Both the position numbers and the translations under genes were made by a program. From Chlorella sorokiniana (taxonomy: Eukaryota > Chlorophyta > Trebouxiophyceae > Chlorellales > Chlorellaceae), in NCBI GenBank assembly GCA_025917655.1, contig CP084617.1, forward strand, positions 806,001 through 870,000: a stretch of 64,000 nt of DNA, given 5' to 3'. Under the pieces are notes generated by a model. It ran no database searches. It was not told where the DNA came from and saw only the letters and a program-made list of their open reading frames with translations. Below are positions 59,201-64,000 of this stretch, piece by piece (the first letter of the stretch is position 1; every line of letters begins with the position of its first letter).

Positions 59201-62200
59201 ATGGCGTGCATAGCCACGGAACGGCAGCACTTGATTGCTGCTCTCCGCAAAGGCGACCTTTCGCGAGCCCTCAAGCTGGTGTCCGGTCACCTATGCTGTT
59301 GTATCGGTGCCGAGAATCGCGCGAGCGAGCAGGCGAGCCGGTGCCGTGCTGCCGCCGGCGCGCCCTCGCCCGGTCTGGGACCCTTTACTGGCTGCAGACT
59401 GGCGTGTATTGTTTCGTGCACGTGCAGGCTGGCGCTCATGTGCTGCTCCAACCTCTGGATGACGACGGCAGCACAGCCTTGCACTTCCTTGCTGCGGGGG
59501 AGCCGCTGGGCCTCGGCAGCTGCCTGCTGGTCTGGCTGCGCCCGCCCAACACGCAGTGGCAGCCGGCGCGGCACCAGAAGCAGCGCGCCCAGCTGCTGGC
59601 GTGCCTGCTGCTGCAGCAGCCGCGCCTGGCGCTGCTGGCGGGCACCCGCAACGCGGCGGGGGACACGCCGCTGCACGCGGCCGTGCTCAGCGCCAGCTGG
59701 CGCGTGCTGGCGCTGCTGCTGGCGGCGCTGCGCCAGCTGCTGGGCGCCGAGCAGGCGCTGGAGCCCGCGCAGCGCGAGCAGCAGCAGCCGCCGCGGCAGC
59801 CTGCGGCTGGGGGCGAAGGCCTGGCCGCTCTGCGCCTCTTGCTCAGCGTCCAAAACGGCGCGGGGCTGACCCCCTGGAGCTGGCGCTGCAGCGGCGGGAG
59901 TGGCCCGCCGTGCGCCTGCTGGCGGCGGCTGCGCAGGCCAGCCCGCCCCTGTCGCTGCCCCAGATGCAGGCCTGCGCCCTGGTGGCCCGCAGCCTGGGCG
60001 GCGGCGGCGGCTTTGCCAGCGGGGCGCGCGGCGGCGGCGGCGGCGGCGAGGGCGCGGGCGGTGCGGAGGCGCCAGCTGGCGTCCACGTCAGCGCCAGCGG
60101 CTCCTCCGTCACCGAGGCGCTGGGCGGCCTGCTGTGCAAGCTGTGGGACGCGCTGGGCTCCTCGCCAGGCGCAGCCGCCGATGGCCGCGGCGCCAGCCCG
60201 CAGCCCGGGCAGCCGGCCGGCGGCGCCGGGCGCCGGCGATGCCGGCGAGGACCCGCAGCTGCCGCTGCTGCTGCGCCTGCAGCCGCTGTCCCGGGAAGAG
60301 GTGCTGGAGCTGGTCCAGCTCGCGGAGCGAGAGGCGGCGGCGGCCGCCGCCGAGGAGCGGCGGCTGCGGATGGCGGGGCTGGCAGCGGAGAAGGACCGGG
60401 GCCGCCCGCAGCTGCAGGCTGCGCCCGCAGGAAGACCCCCTCCCCTCCCAGACCTGCATCGTGTGTTACGAGGAGGCGCCGCCGGGCGGCATGTCGGTGC
60501 AGCTGCGCTGCGGCCACGCCACGTGCGACGCCTGCTGGCGCGGCGTGCTGCTGGCGGCCATCGACGAAGGTGAGGCGGCTGCCGCCGCCGCCGTGCCCCG
60601 CCACCCCCCCACCCCCCACCCCACACACACACACACGCACACACACACGCTTTTTGAGCGGTTTTTGCGCAAATCGCCCCGATGGCAGGATGCGCATGTT
60701 TTCGATGTTTTGACAAGGCGACGAGTTATGGTTCCCCCTGTGGTGCAGGCGCCCCGCAGCGAGCGGCCTGCCCCGAGCCGGGCTGCACCGCCGCGCTGCC
60801 CTCCGAGGCTGCCGCCGCGCTGCTGGCCGCGAAGCAGGCGGCGCGCTTTTGCGCAGCTGCAGGCGCAGCGCTACCTGGCCACCCACCCCGCGAGATGCGC
60901 TGCTGCCCGCAGCGCGAATGCGGCGCCATGCTGCACCTGCCCACGCCCCGCCTGCGCAGCCTGCCCGCCACAGGCGCGGCGCAGGCGGAGGCCGCAGAGC
61001 CTGGAGAGGAGGCGGCGGCGGCGGCAGCGGCCGTGGCCTCGCTCGCGCCGCCGGCGCGGGCCTGGGGGCCGAGTGCCGCGCCTGCGGCCACCGCTTCTGC
61101 TGGCAGTGCGGCGAGGAGGCGCACGAACCCGCCAGCTGCGACCAGGTGGGGCGGCGGTGGCGCTGCTGGGCCGGTGCTTGCGCTGCTGGCCTTCCGCTGC
61201 GTTCTGTCGGGCTGCTGGTGCAGCCTGGCCCATGCCCTGCTGCCTTAAAGCCTCGCTGTGCATCCCACAGCCCCCCCTCCTCGCCCCCCCCTCCTCCCCC
61301 GCCCTGCCGCCCCGCCCGCTCCCCAGGTTCGGCGCTGGGAGCAGGATCTGGCTGCGCTGCGCGCCGCCGCCCCCTCGGCCGACCGCCAGTGGCTGTCCGC
61401 CAACACCAAGCGCTGCCCGCAGTGCCGCGCGCACATACAGGTGCGGCGGCGGGCGGGGCCCAGGCTCAGCCTGAGGGGATTGGGGAGACTGACCAGCTGG
61501 CAGGCTGCTCGCGACTTTCGTCGCTTCCTGGACCTTGAGGGCTCAGCTCCCTGTTGTAGTGTGTCGAGTGGCAGGCAGGCGCAACCAGCTGCTGAGCCCC
61601 GCTGCTGTCGCCCCTCCCGCCCCGGCCCCCTTCTCTACCGCAGAAGCAAGGCGGCTGCCTGCACATGACCTGCCGCGGCTGCGGCCACCACTTCTGCTGG
61701 AGCTGCGGCCGCGGCTGGGCGCAGCACTCGGCCGAGACCGGGGCTACTACCACTGCGCGCTGCAGGCGGCGGCGGGCGGCGGCGGCGGCGGCGAGGAGGA
61801 GCTGGCGGAATATGCTCTGGGGGCGGCGGCGGCGGCGGCCTCCGGCCCGCTGGCCTGGGTGGCGGGGGTGTGGGGGTCGGTGCGCGCGGCGGCCGCGCAG
61901 CACGCGCTGCAGCGCCAGCTCAGGCAGTACCTGCGGTACAGCGGCGGCGCCGCCCACCTGGCCGCCGCCGCCGCGCGCACATGCGCCTGCTGCTGCGCGC
62001 CGCGGGCATGCTGGCGCCCAGCGAGCCGCCGGCAGGCGCCGCCGGGCCGCAGCTGCTGGGCGTCAGCGCGGCGGAGGCCAGCCGCATGAGCAGCCGGGAA
62101 TGGGGCGACCTCGTGGCGGCGGCGGCGGCCTCCGCGGCCGACGCTGCAGGAGGCGCCCAGCCAGCCGCCCTGGCGGTCCCGGCAGCCAGGGCGTGCGCCA

Positions 62201-62773
62201 AGGCAGCGCTGGCCTCGGCCGCCGCCTGCGCGGGCGGCGGCGACGCCGACGACGGCGCGGCGTACCTGGAGCGGCTGGCGGCGGCGCTGGCGGCGGCGCG
62301 CGGGCTGCTGCAGCACGCCGCCGTGGCGGCGCACCTGCTGCCCTCGGGCCCGGCCCGCCGCCACCTGCAGCAGCTGGGCGCCGCGCTGCAGCGGCGGCTG
62401 GGCCAGCTGGAGCCGCTGCTGATGGCGCTGCCGGAGCGGGAGGCGGCGGCGGGGCACCACCCTACCCCGCGCTGACCCCCGCCCACCCACCCCGCAGCAG
62501 CGGCGCCTGTGCCGCCTCTGCCGGCGGCGGCGGCGGGCTGGCCGGCTGGCTGCTGGCCCGGCTGTACGGCGTGGAGGCGCCGCCAGCCATGGTGCCGGAC
62601 GCGCCCGAGGCGCACCCGCGCTGGCCGCCCTCCCCGGCGACGTGCTGCTGCAGCAGCTGCACTTTGCGGCGGCGGTGCACGAGCAGCGGCGCGCGGTGCA
62701 GGCCGGCGTGGCGGCCCTGGAGCGAGACATGCGGGAGATGGCGGCGGCGGGGCGGGCGGGCGTGTATGCGTAG
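59201..62773 (+). CDS. Ankyrin-repeat RBR (RING-IBR-RING2) E3 ubiquitin ligase, Ariadne-like
   Basis: RBR ligases accept ubiquitin on a RING2 cysteine before passing it to substrate. Exon 1 (59201-59278), MACIATERQHLIAALRKGDL, splices in phase to 59428 onward, giving two ankyrin-like repeats: DDDGSTALHFLAAGE and NAAGDTPLHAAVLSASWRVL, then NGAGLTP, where a base is short at a C run near 59872 before LELALQRREWPAVRLL. RING1 near 60450 reads CIVCYEEAPPGGMSVQLRCG, HATCDACW. CPEPGC and CCPQREC introduce the IBR, which ends CRACGHRFCWQCGEEAH near 61090. RING2 at 61415 and 61650-61720 reads CPQCRAHIQ, KQGGCLHMTC, RGCGHHFCWSC; the catalytic Cys is that of GGCLHM. A long Ala-rich helical C-terminus (HALQRQLRQYLRY, LERLAAALAAARGLLQ, EQRRAVQAGVAALERDMREM) may be an Ariadne-like autoinhibitory domain. 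The stop is at 62771. Confidence 0.92.
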
Positions 62774-63049
62774 CCCGCGGCGCCCTGCCGGGCCATCCCG
62801 GGAAAATTGCAGATAGCCCCCTCATCTTGTACTATTGGTTGTTTGTTGCATATCACACAGAACTGCTTCGTTGGCTTTACACGTGGCTTCACAACGAAGC
62901 ACACACAGTCTGACAGACCATTGCTGGCACTCCTGTACACCTTTCTTTCCAGCAGCACATCCCTCGCACGCTCTTTCTATGTACAATGCGGACGCCGCAC
63001 CAGGCTGCACCACTTGTGCGCTGCGCCTTGCAATTTCCACACAAAACTG
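62774..63049. other. Convergent intergenic region, RBR / membrane protein
   Basis: 276 bp between two stop codons, AT-richer than the surroundings (TTGTACTATTGG near 62828). Presumed 3' UTRs. No feature recognised. Confidence 0.4.
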
Positions 63050-63860
63050 TCACCCAGCACAGCTCGTGCGGCTGAACGGTGCTTGAATCACTCCTGCTTG
63101 ACGGGCGACGTCGCTCCCCCAGCCCCGTCCCAGCTGGCTCTGCTGTGCGGGCGTGCGGCGGCCGTAGCCCAGAGCCAGGCCGGCGGTCGAGGCGAGGATG
63201 GAGGCAGCCCAGGTGGCGATGTTGATGGGCAGCATCCAGCCGCCGTGGCGCACTGCAGGCAGGGAGCGGCTGTTGCCGGCAGGCACAAGCGGAGGCACAG
63301 CAGGGTTGCGCTCAACGCAATCCAGCCAAGTCTGCATCAAGCCCCCGACTTCCACCCCTTCCCTAGCTCACTTGCGAGGATGGGCAGCAGCACCCGCATG
63401 TGCACCAGCCCCGCCGCCAGCAGGCCGCCGTTGAGGGCCCGGGCGGCGGGGGAGCCCAGGCCGCCCCTCTGCGCTGCCTCCTGCACGCCGGGCAGCCCAC
63501 CCCGCGTCAGTGGGGGCAGCGGTGCAGCCAGCCAGGCGCCCTGCTGCCGTCGTTGCCACAGGGGGCACCACGTCTTTGCTTTTGCGCTTTGCCCTGCTGG
63601 CCCCGTGAATCGAAGCCCACCTTTAGCACCAGGAGCGCGGTGGGGATGAGCGCCTTGTCTGCCACCCCCGCCAGCTTGGCCAGCAGGAAGGTGGAGGCGC
63701 CGTATGCGTATCCCAGGAGGTGGCTCAGGGAGTAGCGCGGCAGGTAGAAGAGGGCGGCGCCAAAGGCGGGGAAGGCCAGGGCCAGGGCGTGGTAGGCCAG
63801 GGGCAGGCCGTCGCCCCGGGGAGGGAGCGCAGGCGGCGCACTAGCTCCGACACCGAGCCC
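63050..63860 (-). CDS. Multi-pass membrane protein of unknown function, 5' end beyond right edge or unresolved
   Basis: Three exons are visible. The rightmost encodes GLPLAYHALALAFPAFGAAL, FYLPRYSLSHLLGYAYGAST and FLLAKLAGVADKALIPTALL, with two or three hydrophobic segments. The middle (about 63368-63482) encodes ALNGGLLAAGLVHMRVLLPI. The last encodes RHGGWMLPINIATWAASILA and STAGLALGYGRRTPAQQSQL, then a polar tail to the stop at 63050. The middle-to-last junction is in phase (A, GTGAG ... CTGCAG, TGCGC). At least four membrane spans are likely. I do not recognise the family. A plastid envelope or thylakoid protein is one possibility, but nothing visible shows targeting. It ends convergent to the RBR gene. 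Confidence 0.5.
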
Positions 63861-64000
63861 TGCGGGGGCGGGTCACAGCGTTGCAGCTGTGTTCAGCAAA
63901 GGGCTGAAAGCCAGCGGTGATATGCAAGTGTGAGCATGTGGGCTGGCAACATGTGTGGCCACACAGCTGCCCAGCCTACGAGGAGCGCGCACCCGCAGGC

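Noticed and set aside
59556-60713. A 385-codon plus-strand frame in the RBR gene
   Set aside because: Only its part after 59872 matches the ankyrin/Ala-rich protein; the start of the frame is an out-of-frame shadow.

Overview
This is nuclear DNA of a green microalga, most likely a trebouxiophyte of the Chlorella / Micractinium / Auxenochlorella kind. The evidence is very high GC, short exons split by many roughly 60-250 bp introns, Ala/Gln/Pro-rich linkers, and plant-type plastid genes (plastidial ketoacyl-ACP reductase, a fibrillin, a CRM-domain RNA-binding protein) beside general eukaryotic genes (polymerase theta, DIS3/RRP44, eIF2A, Trf4-like poly(A) polymerase, Ariadne-type RBR ligase). 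The species call is inference. I see no tRNA, rRNA, CRISPR array, bacterial operon or intact transposon.

Layout. 33-6775 (-) is the helicase half of DNA polymerase theta, running off the left edge. 7300-18602 (+) holds three tandem paralogues of a large protein ending in a MYND zinc finger. The array carries broken pieces of both flanking genes: a polymerase theta exon fragment at 10730-10808 and a decayed RRP44 tail at about 14535-14700. 18911-26864 (-) is RRP44. 27161-28984 (+) is a short-chain dehydrogenase. 29252-30256 (-) is a plastid-lipid-associated protein. 31065-32381 (+) is an unknown charged helical protein. 32732-35367 (-) is ketoacyl-ACP reductase, and 35854 to about 39260 (-) is eIF2A. 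39495-42291 (+) is an FCP1/NIF-like HAD protein that runs without a visible gap into a Trf4-type nucleotidyltransferase (42543-47445, +). 47734-49389 (-) is a TPR-like protein. 50734-52573 (+) is a proline/glutamine-rich protein ending in WH2, central and acidic elements. 53340-55106 (+) is a cyclin-like protein. 56183-56993 (-) is a CRM-domain protein. 57085-58843 (-) is an HpcH/HpaI aldolase. 59201-62773 (+) is an ankyrin-RBR ubiquitin ligase. 63050 to about 63860 (-) is a membrane protein of unknown function.

How the genes relate. Genes mostly alternate strand, giving compact divergent promoters (RRP44/SDR, eIF2A/HAD, aldolase/RBR) and short convergent 3' junctions. There is no operon logic. 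The loose themes are RNA 3'-end surveillance (RRP44 and the Trf4-like enzyme are exosome catalyst and exosome activator in other eukaryotes) and lipid or plastid metabolism (two FabG-type reductases, fibrillin).

Caution on frames. Many genes show one- or two-base frame breaks inside otherwise conserved domains, often at C or G homopolymers. Most are best read as consensus errors, so exon limits are approximate and I avoid calling pseudogenes on a single frameshift. The most unusual region is the MYND array: its duplication breakpoints, its conserved GC-AG introns, a 27-base palindromic insertion, and the gene family itself. The WH2-acidic protein and the possible HAD-Trf4 fusion are next.
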